From Acidimicrobiia bacterium (GTDB lineage Bacteria > Actinomycetota > Acidimicrobiia > Acidimicrobiales > Ilumatobacteraceae), in NCBI GenBank assembly GCA_030425785.1, contig JAUHYJ010000087.1, forward strand, positions 1 through 9,803: a DNA stretch of 9,803 bases, given 5' to 3'. The notes beneath the pieces were generated by a model. It saw only the letters and a list, made by a program, of their open reading frames with translations, had not been told where the DNA came from and searched no databases. Positions 1 to 5,946 of this stretch are shown here, one piece after another (the first letter of the stretch is position 1; each line of letters opens with the position of its first letter). A program made the position numbers and the translations under genes.

Positions 1-294
1 GCTGCGCGGCAGGACGCGCTTGCCGATGCCGGTCTCGAAGATCGGCCGCGGCGCGTGGCAGTCGATGCAGTCGCTGTTGGAGAAGTCGTTCGAGAGGGCG
101 CGGACGTCCGGGTTCACCCAGCTGTTGGCGTGGGATGAGCTCTGCCACTCGGCGTAGGTCGTCTGGTGGCACTCCGCGCACTGCATCGAGGACGTGAAGG
201 TCGTCGCCGCGGCCTCGCCGCGGCTCGGGGCGAAGATCATCGTCAGCACCCAGAGGCTGACGCCGACGAGGAGGACTCCGAGGGTTGCACGCAT
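1..294 (-). CDS. Multihaem c-type cytochrome, N-terminal part (cytochrome c554-like), cut by window edge
   Basis: The first 98 codons are visible and the frame is open to the left edge. Residues 1-30 form a hydrophobic segment (about residues 5-22) after a short Met-Arg start, ending near Gly-Glu-Ala-Ala-Ala. This is a Sec signal peptide or an N-terminal anchor, placing the protein outside the membrane. Two haem c motifs follow: CAECH (39-43) and CIDCH (76-80). The spacing and the pattern Tyr47...Trp50...Ser54-His55 after the first motif resemble the cytochrome c554 / multihaem family, in which extra His residues act as distal haem ligands. More haem motifs probably lie beyond the edge. The ATG at 294 begins 5 nt after the regulator's stop codon, and a weak GGTGA overlapping that stop could serve as ribosome binding site, so the two genes are probably translationally coupled. 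Electron transfer is a family-level inference; partners and haem number are unknown. Confidence 0.8.
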   Translation of the reverse strand, partial: MRATLGVLLVGVSLWVLTMIFAPSRGEAAATTFTSSMQCAECHQTTYAEWQSSSHANSWVNPDVRALSNDFSNSDCIDCHAPRPIFETGIGKRVLPRS

Positions 295-299
295 GACGT

Positions 300-932
300 T
301 CACCGAGGGGGTTCGGTCGGTCGGTCCGAGCGGATTCTACCGGCCTCCATCACGAGGGTGCGGTCGGTGTAGGCCTCGGACTCGGCCGGGTCGCCGCGCC
401 GCAACACCTCGAGCATCTCGATGTGTTCGTCGACGGCGTGGCGGGTGTCGTAGACGTCGGCGAGGTAGAGGTGCCACACCCGGTCGGATTGCGCGTACAG
501 CGCGTCGAGGGTGTCGGTCAGGAACCGGTTGCCGGCGGCGTCCCAGATCAGTTCGTGACAGCGGCGGTCGACGACGAGCAGGTCTTCGGGCGGGAGCCCC
601 GGCCGGAGGGAGCCCTCGATCACCCGTTCCATCTCGTCCCAGTGGGCCGCGGTGCCGCGCTCGGCGGCGAGACGGGCGGCGTAGGGCTCCATCACCGCCC
701 GGGTCTCGTAGAGCAGGGCCAGGTCGTCGACGTCGATCGGCGACACGAACATGCCACGCCGCGGGATGACGGTGACGAACTGATCACGGGCCAGGCGCTG
801 CAACGCCTCCCGGATCGGCGTGCGGCCGATGCCGAGTTGCGCTTGGAGTTCGTCCTCGCGCAGGACGTCACCGGGCGCGAGCTCGACCCGGACGATCATC
901 CGGCGAATTCGCTCGTAGGCCTGTGTACTCAA
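300..932 (-). CDS. GntR-family transcriptional regulator, FCD (FadR/LldR-like) subfamily
   Basis: A 210-residue protein when started at the TTG at 932. Residues 3-65 are the GntR winged helix: STQAYERIRRMI, PGDVLREDELQAQLGIGRTPIREALQRL (conserved RTPIREAL at 37-44), then the wing VIPRRGMFV. Residues 70-195 are an all-helical FCD ligand domain with D122-x3-H126 and E169-H170, matching three of the four usual metal-site residues. The position 22 residues after H170, where LldR-like proteins have a fourth His, is Thr192. The start is uncertain: an in-frame ATG at 992 would add 20 residues, but those would be read from the operator region and overlap the divergent gene's start codon. The TTG matches the usual GntR N-terminus, although no strong Shine-Dalgarno precedes it. 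It is transcribed divergently from the oxidoreductase/ETF operon, which it likely represses or controls in response to substrate; the ligand is unknown. Confidence 0.88.
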   Translation of the reverse strand: MSTQAYERIRRMIVRVELAPGDVLREDELQAQLGIGRTPIREALQRLARDQFVTVIPRRGMFVSPIDVDDLALLYETRAVMEPYAARLAAERGTAAHWDEMERVIEGSLRPGLPPEDLLVVDRRCHELIWDAAGNRFLTDTLDALYAQSDRVWHLYLADVYDTRHAVDEHIEMLEVLRRGDPAESEAYTDRTLVMEAGRIRSDRPTEPPR

Positions 933-943
933 CGACGGGGTTG

Positions 944-964
944 TGATACATTCATGATATATCA
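944..964. promoter_or_regulatory. Putative GntR operator (imperfect inverted repeat)
   Basis: TGATACA (944-950) and TATATCA (958-964) are inverted repeats with 6 of 7 positions matching, separated by 7 bp. Nested in the right half is a perfect 10-bp palindrome, TGATATATCA (955-964). FCD-type GntR dimers commonly bind short AT-containing inverted repeats between themselves and a divergent target operon, which is where this lies. The binding assignment is inference. Confidence 0.45.
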
Positions 965-979
965 GATCCCACCGTTCGC

Positions 980-985
980 AAGGGG
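980..985 (+). promoter_or_regulatory. Ribosome binding site of the FAD oxidoreductase gene
   Basis: AAGGGG lies 5 nt before the ATG at 991. It is the strongest Shine-Dalgarno-like sequence in this gap and decides the oxidoreductase start in favour of 991. Confidence 0.6.
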
Positions 986-990
986 TACCC

Positions 991-3549
991 ATGAGTGACG
1001 CTTCGTCGACCGTGCCGTCCAGTGCCAAGGTCGTCATCATCGGCGCCGGCATCGTCGGCAACTGCCTGGCCGGGCACCTCGCCCGGCTCGGTTGGACCGA
1101 CATGGTCCTGCTCGACAAGGGGCCGCTGCCCAACCCGGGCGGTTCGACCGGCCACGCCTCGAACTTCATCTTCCCGGTCGACCACAACAAGGAGATGGCC
1201 CTCCTCGGCGTGCAGTCGGCGAACCAGTACCGCGACGTCGATCGCAGCGTCGACTGCGGCGGCATCGAGGTCGCACGCACCCAGGAGCGGATGGACGAGC
1301 TGCAGCGGCGCATGACGTCGGCGACCGCATGGGGCGTCGAGGCCAAGCTGCTCACGCCGGCCGAGGTGAAGGAGCTCGTCCCGTTCATCAACGACGAGAT
1401 CATCCTCGGCGGCTTCTACTGCCCGACCGTGTCGGTCGTCGACAGCCTCGACACCGGCACCCTGTTCCGCAACGAGGCGATCGAGACGACCGGCATGCAG
1501 GTCTTCGCCAACACCGAAGTCCTCGACATCGAAACAGAAGATGAAACGGCGACAGGTCGTCAGAGGGTCACCGCAGTGGTCACCGACAAGGGCCGCATCG
1601 AGGCCGAGTACGTCGTCATCGCCTGCGGGGTGTGGTCGAACCGGATCGCCAACATGGCCGGCGCCACGATCCCGCTCGTCCCGGCCGTCCACCAGATGGC
1701 CGACGTCGGCCCGATGGACGTCCTGGTCGAGACCAACAACGAGATCGGCTACCCGATCGTCCGCGACATGGACACCTTCTGCTACGAGCGCCAGTCGGCC
1801 GGCTCGATGGAAGTCGGCTCCTACGCCCACCGCCCGATCCTCCACCATCCCGACGAGATCCCCTCGAACGACGAAGCCGCCCTCTCCCCCACCGAGATGC
1901 CGTTCACCCAGGACGACTTCGACCCGCAGATGGAGCAGGCGATCGAGCTGATGGAGATGCTCGGCGACGCCGAGATCAAGTACGCGATCAACGGCCTGCT
2001 GTCGCTCACCCCCGACGCCATGCCGTGCCTCGGCGAGTGCCCCGACGTCGACGGGCTCTGGTCGGCCGCAGCCGTCTGGGTCAAGGAAGGGCCGGGAATG
2101 GCCCAGGTGGTCGCCGAGTGGATGACGTACGGCTACCCGCGGGTGATCGACGCCCACGGCGCCGACATCGCCCGCTTCTACGACCACGAGCGCAACGACG
2201 AGCACATCTGGGCCCGCGCCAGCGAGCATTTCAACAAGACGTACGGCATCGTCCACCCGGCCGAGCAGTGGGAGAGCCGCCGCAACCTGCAGGTGTCCCC
2301 GCTGTTCAGCCGGCAGGAGGAGGCCGGCGCGTTCTTCTTCCAGGCTCGGACCTGGGAGCGCCCGCAGTGGTACGAGTCGAACGCCGATCTCGTCGAGCGC
2401 TACGGCATCGCCGAACGCGAGGTGGAATGGGACAACCGCTGGTGGAGCCCGATCACGGTCGGCGAGCACCTCAACCTGCGCGAGCACTGCGGCATGGTCG
2501 ACCTGTCTGCCTTCCACCTGTTCGACCTCGAGGGCCCGGGCGCCGTCGAGTTCGCCGACTACCTGTGCGTCAACAAGATCGGTCCGGTCGGCCGGGCGAC
2601 CTACACCCCGTGGCTCACCCCCGACGGTGGGTTCCACTCCGACCTCACCATGCAGCGCGTCGACGACGACTGCGTCAACGTCGTGACCGGTGTGTTCGAC
2701 GGCGGCCGTGACCTGGCGTGGATCAAGCACTACATGCCGAAGGACGGCTCGGTCACCGTCACCGACCGCACCCTCGACTACTCGACGCTCGGGCTGTGGG
2801 GCCCGAAGGCGCCGGCGCTGCTCGCCGAGCTGACCGACGCCGACCTGTCACACGAGGGCTCGCCGTACGGCGGCATCGTCAAGGTGCAGCTGAACGTGGC
2901 CACCGACGGCGGTACCCAACTGATCGACGCGGCCCTGTTCCGGATCTCCTACGTCGGCGACAGCGGCTGGGAGATCTACGTCGACTGGGACGACGCCCCC
3001 AAGCTGTGGGACGCACTGATGCACCACGGCCGTGACGCGTACGGCCTGCGCCCGACGGGCGGCGGCGTGTACGGCTCGTCGGGCCGGATCGAGAAGGGCT
3101 ACCGCTTGCAGGGCGCCGAGCTCGAGAGCGAGTACAACCCGCTCGAGGCCGGCCTCGACCGCCCCAAGGTGAAGTCGGCCGACTTCATCGGCAAGGAGGC
3201 CTACCTGGCCGCCCGCGAGGCCGGCGACCCCGAGGTGCTCATGTGCTGCCTCACCGTCGACGACGACCACGACAGCCAGGGCCGCCGCCGGTTCTTCCAG
3301 GGCGGCAACGAGCCGATCATGGATCTCGACGGCAACGTCATCTTCGACAGCCACGGACGCGTGTCTCGGGTCACCTCGGCCACCTATGGCCCGTCGGTCG
3401 GCCAGCAGATCCTGATGGCCTACCTGCCACGCGAGCTGGCCGAGCCGGGCACGAAGCTCCAGGCGATGTACTGGAACGAGCGCTACCCGGTCACCGTCGT
3501 CGGCACCGACGGCCCGTTCGACCCCGACAACACCCGCCTCAAGCCATGA
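991..3549 (+). CDS. FAD-dependent oxidoreductase fused to GcvT folate domain (dimethylglycine/sarcosine dehydrogenase family)
   Basis: An 852-residue protein, close to the length of dimethylglycine dehydrogenase/oxidase. Residues 13-42 form the FAD Rossmann fold: VVIIGAGIVG (G18-x-G20-x2-G23) ending in Asp42. GGSTGHAS (50-57) aligns with the GSTWHA motif whose His carries covalent FAD in the family, so His55 is the expected flavin ligand. The oxidase domain closes with a second FAD-contacting segment near 340-378 (TPDAMPCLGE, then a Gly-rich stretch leading to AEWM). A linker domain follows (about 385-450), then a GcvT aminomethyltransferase-like domain (about 455-740, with VNVVTG at 562-567) and the GcvT C-terminal barrel (about 745-850). 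The family oxidatively demethylates N-methylated amino acids, with tetrahydrofolate taking the one-carbon unit and electrons going to ETF or O2. The etfB/etfA genes directly downstream favour the ETF-linked dehydrogenase type. The exact substrate (dimethylglycine, sarcosine or another N-methyl amine) is not determinable. It is probably cytoplasmic, as no signal peptide is seen. Confidence 0.88.
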   Translation: MSDASSTVPSSAKVVIIGAGIVGNCLAGHLARLGWTDMVLLDKGPLPNPGGSTGHASNFIFPVDHNKEMALLGVQSANQYRDVDRSVDCGGIEVARTQERMDELQRRMTSATAWGVEAKLLTPAEVKELVPFINDEIILGGFYCPTVSVVDSLDTGTLFRNEAIETTGMQVFANTEVLDIETEDETATGRQRVTAVVTDKGRIEAEYVVIACGVWSNRIANMAGATIPLVPAVHQMADVGPMDVLVETNNEIGYPIVRDMDTFCYERQSAGSMEVGSYAHRPILHHPDEIPSNDEAALSPTEMPFTQDDFDPQMEQAIELMEMLGDAEIKYAINGLLSLTPDAMPCLGECPDVDGLWSAAAVWVKEGPGMAQVVAEWMTYGYPRVIDAHGADIARFYDHERNDEHIWARASEHFNKTYGIVHPAEQWESRRNLQVSPLFSRQEEAGAFFFQARTWERPQWYESNADLVERYGIAEREVEWDNRWWSPITVGEHLNLREHCGMVDLSAFHLFDLEGPGAVEFADYLCVNKIGPVGRATYTPWLTPDGGFHSDLTMQRVDDDCVNVVTGVFDGGRDLAWIKHYMPKDGSVTVTDRTLDYSTLGLWGPKAPALLAELTDADLSHEGSPYGGIVKVQLNVATDGGTQLIDAALFRISYVGDSGWEIYVDWDDAPKLWDALMHHGRDAYGLRPTGGGVYGSSGRIEKGYRLQGAELESEYNPLEAGLDRPKVKSADFIGKEAYLAAREAGDPEVLMCCLTVDDDHDSQGRRRFFQGGNEPIMDLDGNVIFDSHGRVSRVTSATYGPSVGQQILMAYLPRELAEPGTKLQAMYWNERYPVTVVGTDGPFDPDNTRLKP

Positions 3550-3575
3550 CCTGTCATCGGGGGTCAGGCACATGT
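3547..3575 (+). repeat. Intergenic GGGTCAGGCAC motif between oxidoreductase stop and etfB
   Basis: Directly after the TGA stop (3547-3549) comes GGGGGTCAGGCACATG (3559-3574). TGACC (3547-3551) and GGTCA (3562-3566) can pair with a 10-nt loop, and ACATGT (3570-3575) is a short palindrome. The core is reminiscent of the GTGCCWGGCAC repeats at 7035 and 8654 and of the dispersed palindromes associated with REP-type elements. The relationship is uncertain because only about 7-10 bases are shared. It could also be a weak intra-operon hairpin. Confidence 0.3.
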
Positions 3576-3580
3576 CGCAA

Positions 3581-3588
3581 GGTGGGAG
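3581..3588 (+). promoter_or_regulatory. Ribosome binding site of etfB
   Basis: GGTGGGAG lies 6 nt upstream of the ATG at 3595, supporting that start. It sits immediately after the GGGTCAGGCAC motif in a 45-nt intergenic gap. Confidence 0.55.
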
Positions 3589-3594
3589 ACTGAC

Positions 3595-4362
3595 ATGCGG
3601 ATCTGCGTCTGTGTGAAACGGGTGCCGGCGCCCGGTTCGAAGATCAACATCACCGCCGACGGACAGCAGGTCGACACGACCAACCTCGGGTTCACGACGA
3701 GCCCCCACGAGGAGTGCGCCGTCGAGGCGGCCGCGCAGCTCGTGGAGGAGCACGGCGGCGAGGCCACCGTGCTCACTCTCGGCCCGGCCGAGGCCGAGGA
3801 ACAGCTCCGCTACGCCATCAGCGTCGGCATGCATCGAGGCGTGCTGCTCGCCACCGCCGACGGCGAATGGGACCCGCAGCGCACCGCCCGTGCCCTGACC
3901 ACTGCGATCACCGAGCTCGAAGCCGTCGACGGCCCGTTCGACCTCATCCTGTTCGGCAACGAGTCAGCCGACGCCGGCGGGTTCCAGGTCGGCATCCGGG
4001 TCGCCCATGCGCTCGGCCGGCCGATGGTGAACGGGGCGAAGGGTCTGTCGGTCGCCGACGGCGCAGCCTCGGTCGAGCGCGAGGCCGACGCCGGGCGCGA
4101 GACCTACTCGCTGCCGCTCCCGGCCGTGGTCGGCGTGAAGGAGGGCGTCAACCTGCCCCGCTACCCGACGATGCGCGGCCGTCTCGCCTCGAAGAAGGCC
4201 GAGGTCGCATCGAACCAGCCGTCCGCGGACGCCGGCGGGCTCGCGGAGCAAGTCTTGAAGTCGCCGCCCGAACGCACGTCGCAGACGATCGTGCTCGGCA
4301 CCGGGCCCGACGCCGCTCCTGCGGTGGTCGACGTCCTCGAGGAGCTGGGGGTGCTGTCGTGA
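3595..4362 (+). CDS. etfB: Electron transfer flavoprotein beta subunit
   Basis: A 255-residue protein, the usual EtfB length. It starts with the family N-terminus MRICVCVKRVPAPG. SPHEECAVEAA follows (around residue 41), corresponding to the family NP.-E--A-E-A segment. ADAGGFQVG (125-133) sits where EtfB proteins have the A-D-x-D/G-x-x-Q-x-G nucleotide-binding motif. VKEGVNLPRYPTMRG (181-195) matches the EtfB signature leading into the C-terminal arm that embraces EtfA. With EtfA it forms the soluble heterodimer that accepts electrons from flavin dehydrogenases and passes them to the quinone pool. Its position 45 nt after the oxidoreductase, and its 4-nt overlap with etfA, point to a dedicated ETF for that enzyme. 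Whether it is canonical or of another ETF group is not decided by eye; the D-A-G-G-F-Q form differs from the D-x-D form of mitochondrial EtfB. Confidence 0.93.
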   Translation: MRICVCVKRVPAPGSKINITADGQQVDTTNLGFTTSPHEECAVEAAAQLVEEHGGEATVLTLGPAEAEEQLRYAISVGMHRGVLLATADGEWDPQRTARALTTAITELEAVDGPFDLILFGNESADAGGFQVGIRVAHALGRPMVNGAKGLSVADGAASVEREADAGRETYSLPLPAVVGVKEGVNLPRYPTMRGRLASKKAEVASNQPSADAGGLAEQVLKSPPERTSQTIVLGTGPDAAPAVVDVLEELGVLS

Positions 4363-5327
4363 TCCTCGTCCTGATCGAACACGACCGCGGCTCGCTGGCG
4401 CCGGCCAGCCTCGAAGCCCTCACGGCGGCCCGTACGTTCGGCGACGCCGTCGAGGCGCTCACGATCGGTGACACCGCCGACGGCCTCGCTGCCGATCTCG
4501 AGGCATACGGCGTCACGGTCGTGCACCAGGCGCACGACGACGTCCTCGGCGACTACGGCCCCGAGGCGTGGGGCGAGGTCGTCGCCCAGGCCGTGCGGGC
4601 CCTCTCCCCCGCTGTCGTGCTCGCGACGGGCACCGACCGCGGCAACGAGGTGCTCGCCCAGGCAGCTGCCCGGCTCGACCTGCCGTTCGCCGCCAACGCG
4701 ATCGAGCTCCGCGGCTCGGCCGACGCCGACACGCTCGACATGACCCGCGTCCGCTGGGGCGGATCGCTGCTCGAGGACGCGTCGCTGACGGCCCCGACGA
4801 AGCTCGTCACCGTCGCCCACCACGCCGTCGACGCGGCGCCGGCCGACACGCCCGGCGCGGCCACGCCGTCGCTGCTCGCCGTCGAGATCGACCCCTCGCT
4901 CGCCCGCACCGTGGTGAGCGGCCGCGTCGAGCGCGAGGCCGGCGTCACCCTCGCCACCGCACCGGTGGTGGTCGGCGGTGGCCGTGGCGTCGGCTCGGCC
5001 GACGGCTTCGCGCCGCTGCAGGAACTCGCGGATGAGCTCGGCGGCGTCGTCGGCTGCTCCCGTGCCGTCACCAACAACGGCTGGCGCAACCACACCGACC
5101 AGGTCGGCCAGACCGGCACCCGGATCGCTCCCGACGTCTACTTCGCCTGCGGCATCTCGGGCGCGATCCAGCACTGGGTCGGTGCGATGGCGAGCAAGCA
5201 CATCATCGCGATCAACACCGACCAGCAGGCCAACATGGTCACCAAGGCGGGCCACGCCGTGATCGGCGACCTCCACGAGGTCGTCCCGGCGATCACCGCC
5301 GAGATCCGCCGCCGCAAGAGCGCCTGA
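4359..5327 (+). CDS. etfA: Electron transfer flavoprotein alpha subunit
   Basis: A 322-residue protein started at GTG 4359, which overlaps the etfB stop in the sequence GTGA (4 nt), a classic translational-coupling arrangement. The first codons give ILVLIEHDRGSL, the normal EtfA N-terminus, so upstream starts are unnecessary. Residues 1-180 are the ETF alpha/beta domain. The C-terminal FAD-binding domain begins near VVSGRVERE, continues through VVVGGGRGVG and QVGQTGTRIAPDVYFACGIS, and contains the EtfA signature YFACGISGAIQH (261-272) followed by IAIN (283-286). The next segment, TDQQANMVTKAGHAVIGDLHE, has an NTDQQAN sequence where many EtfA proteins have a D-P-E/D-A-P-I loop. It binds the ETF FAD and partners with EtfB in carrying electrons from the upstream oxidoreductase. 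It is the last gene before a 6-bp hairpin. Confidence 0.93.
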   Translation: MILVLIEHDRGSLAPASLEALTAARTFGDAVEALTIGDTADGLAADLEAYGVTVVHQAHDDVLGDYGPEAWGEVVAQAVRALSPAVVLATGTDRGNEVLAQAAARLDLPFAANAIELRGSADADTLDMTRVRWGGSLLEDASLTAPTKLVTVAHHAVDAAPADTPGAATPSLLAVEIDPSLARTVVSGRVEREAGVTLATAPVVVGGGRGVGSADGFAPLQELADELGGVVGCSRAVTNNGWRNHTDQVGQTGTRIAPDVYFACGISGAIQHWVGAMASKHIIAINTDQQANMVTKAGHAVIGDLHEVVPAITAEIRRRKSA

Positions 5328-5333
5328 AGAACC

Positions 5334-5351
5334 GCCGACAACACCGTCGGC
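5334..5351 (+). terminator. Hairpin after etfA (possible terminator)
   Basis: GCCGAC (5334-5339) and GTCGGC (5346-5351) form a perfect 6-bp stem with a 6-nt loop, starting 7 nt after the etfA stop codon. There is no T-tract after it, so it may be a U-less terminator, an mRNA-stabilising stem, or chance in GC-rich DNA. Confidence 0.35.
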
Positions 5352-5370
5352 CATCGACGAGAATGACGAC

Positions 5371-5913
5371 GTGACCGCGTTCGACGTCCGTCCTGCGACC
5401 GCTGACGACATCCCCGCGCTGCAGGCCGTCGCCGTCGCCGCGAACCGACGATTCCGCGACCACGACGATCCGCGGATCTCGGAGCGAGCCGACGATCCGC
5501 CGTACGGCACCGACGCACTCACCCGCGCCATCGGCGACGACCGCGTCTGGGTCGCGGTCGACGACCGCAGTGATGCCGACGGCGACGTGATCGGGTTCAG
5601 TGTCGGCTGGGCCTTCGACGGTGAGGCACACCTCGACGAGGTAGCGGTACATCCCGAGCACGGCCGCCGTGGCGTCGGACGAGCGCTCATCGACGCGGTG
5701 ATCGAGTGGGCGCTCGACCGCGGCCTCCCCTCGATCACGCTCACGACCTACCGCGACGTGCCGTGGAACCGGCCGTACTACGAGCGTCTGGGGTTCACCG
5801 TCGTCGAACCGCTCTCCGAACCGCTCCAGCGATTGATCGACCACCAGGCCCAGTGGGGGCTGATCCCCGAGCTCCGCGTCGTCATGCGTCGTACGCTCGA
5901 CCGCCCCGCCTGA
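5371..5913 (+). CDS. GNAT family N-acetyltransferase
   Basis: A 180-residue single-domain protein of typical GNAT size. FDVRPATADDIPALQ at the N-terminus is the usual first strand and helix. The acetyl-CoA binding region is VAVHPEHGRRGVGRALI (91-107), with G98-R-R-G-V-G103 in place of the canonical Q/R-x-x-G-x-G/A. The C-terminal motif B region is WNRPYYERLGF. The GTG at 5371 is used because the nearby ATG at 5363 is out of frame; the ribosome binding site is weak. The family transfers acetyl from acetyl-CoA to an amine; the acceptor (small molecule, peptide or protein) cannot be inferred. It lies 43 nt after etfA, with a hairpin between, so it may or may not share the ETF transcript. No link to methylamine oxidation is evident. 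Confidence 0.87.
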   Translation: MTAFDVRPATADDIPALQAVAVAANRRFRDHDDPRISERADDPPYGTDALTRAIGDDRVWVAVDDRSDADGDVIGFSVGWAFDGEAHLDEVAVHPEHGRRGVGRALIDAVIEWALDRGLPSITLTTYRDVPWNRPYYERLGFTVVEPLSEPLQRLIDHQAQWGLIPELRVVMRRTLDRPA

Positions 5914-5935
5914 TCGACGAGCGCCCTCGGGCGGT
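5900..5935 (+). repeat. Inverted repeat spanning the GNAT stop codon
   Basis: ACCGCCC (5900-5906) and GGGCGGT (5929-5935) are perfect 7-bp complements around a 22-nt loop that contains the GNAT stop TGA (5911-5913). A competing small hairpin, CGCC-CTCG-GGCG (5922-5933), overlaps the right arm. No T-tract follows, and the right arm lies 11 nt before the methyltransferase start, so it could affect translation initiation or be a chance GC-rich pairing. Confidence 0.25.
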
Positions 5936-5946
5936 ACCGTCGTCGG

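Larger units (their letters stand above)
933..990. promoter_or_regulatory. Divergent promoter/control region between GntR gene and oxidoreductase operon
   Basis: A 58-bp gap between two divergent starts. Its centre (941-965) is only 7/25 G+C in otherwise GC-rich DNA, so both promoters probably sit here. TACATT (948-953) and the TATA-like TGATATAT (955-962) are candidate -10 elements, but no convincing -35 at the right spacing was found, so exact promoter positions are not assigned. Confidence 0.6.

Noticed and set aside
930..992. Extended GntR start at ATG 992
   Set aside because: It would put the operator-like AT-rich region inside the coding sequence and overlap the divergent start codon; the added residues do not resemble GntR N-termini. 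It remains a possible alternative but is less likely than TTG 932.
952..2730. 592-codon open frame on the minus strand opposite the oxidoreductase
   Set aside because: It is antisense to a clear family member. Its composition (Val/Asp/Gly/His/Arg-rich, no domain pattern) is typical of a shadow frame in GC-rich DNA.
991..3549. DMSP demethylase (DmdA) or plain GcvT
   Set aside because: DmdA and GcvT are about 370 residues and lack the N-terminal FAD oxidase domain that is plainly present here.
3550..3594. Glycine riboswitch or other structured RNA leader upstream of etfB
   Set aside because: The gap is only 45 nt, too short for a glycine riboswitch, and none of its conserved elements is seen here or in 933-990.
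5363..5365. ATG just upstream of the GNAT gene as its start
   Set aside because: It is out of frame with the GNAT reading frame; the in-frame GTG at 5371 is used instead.
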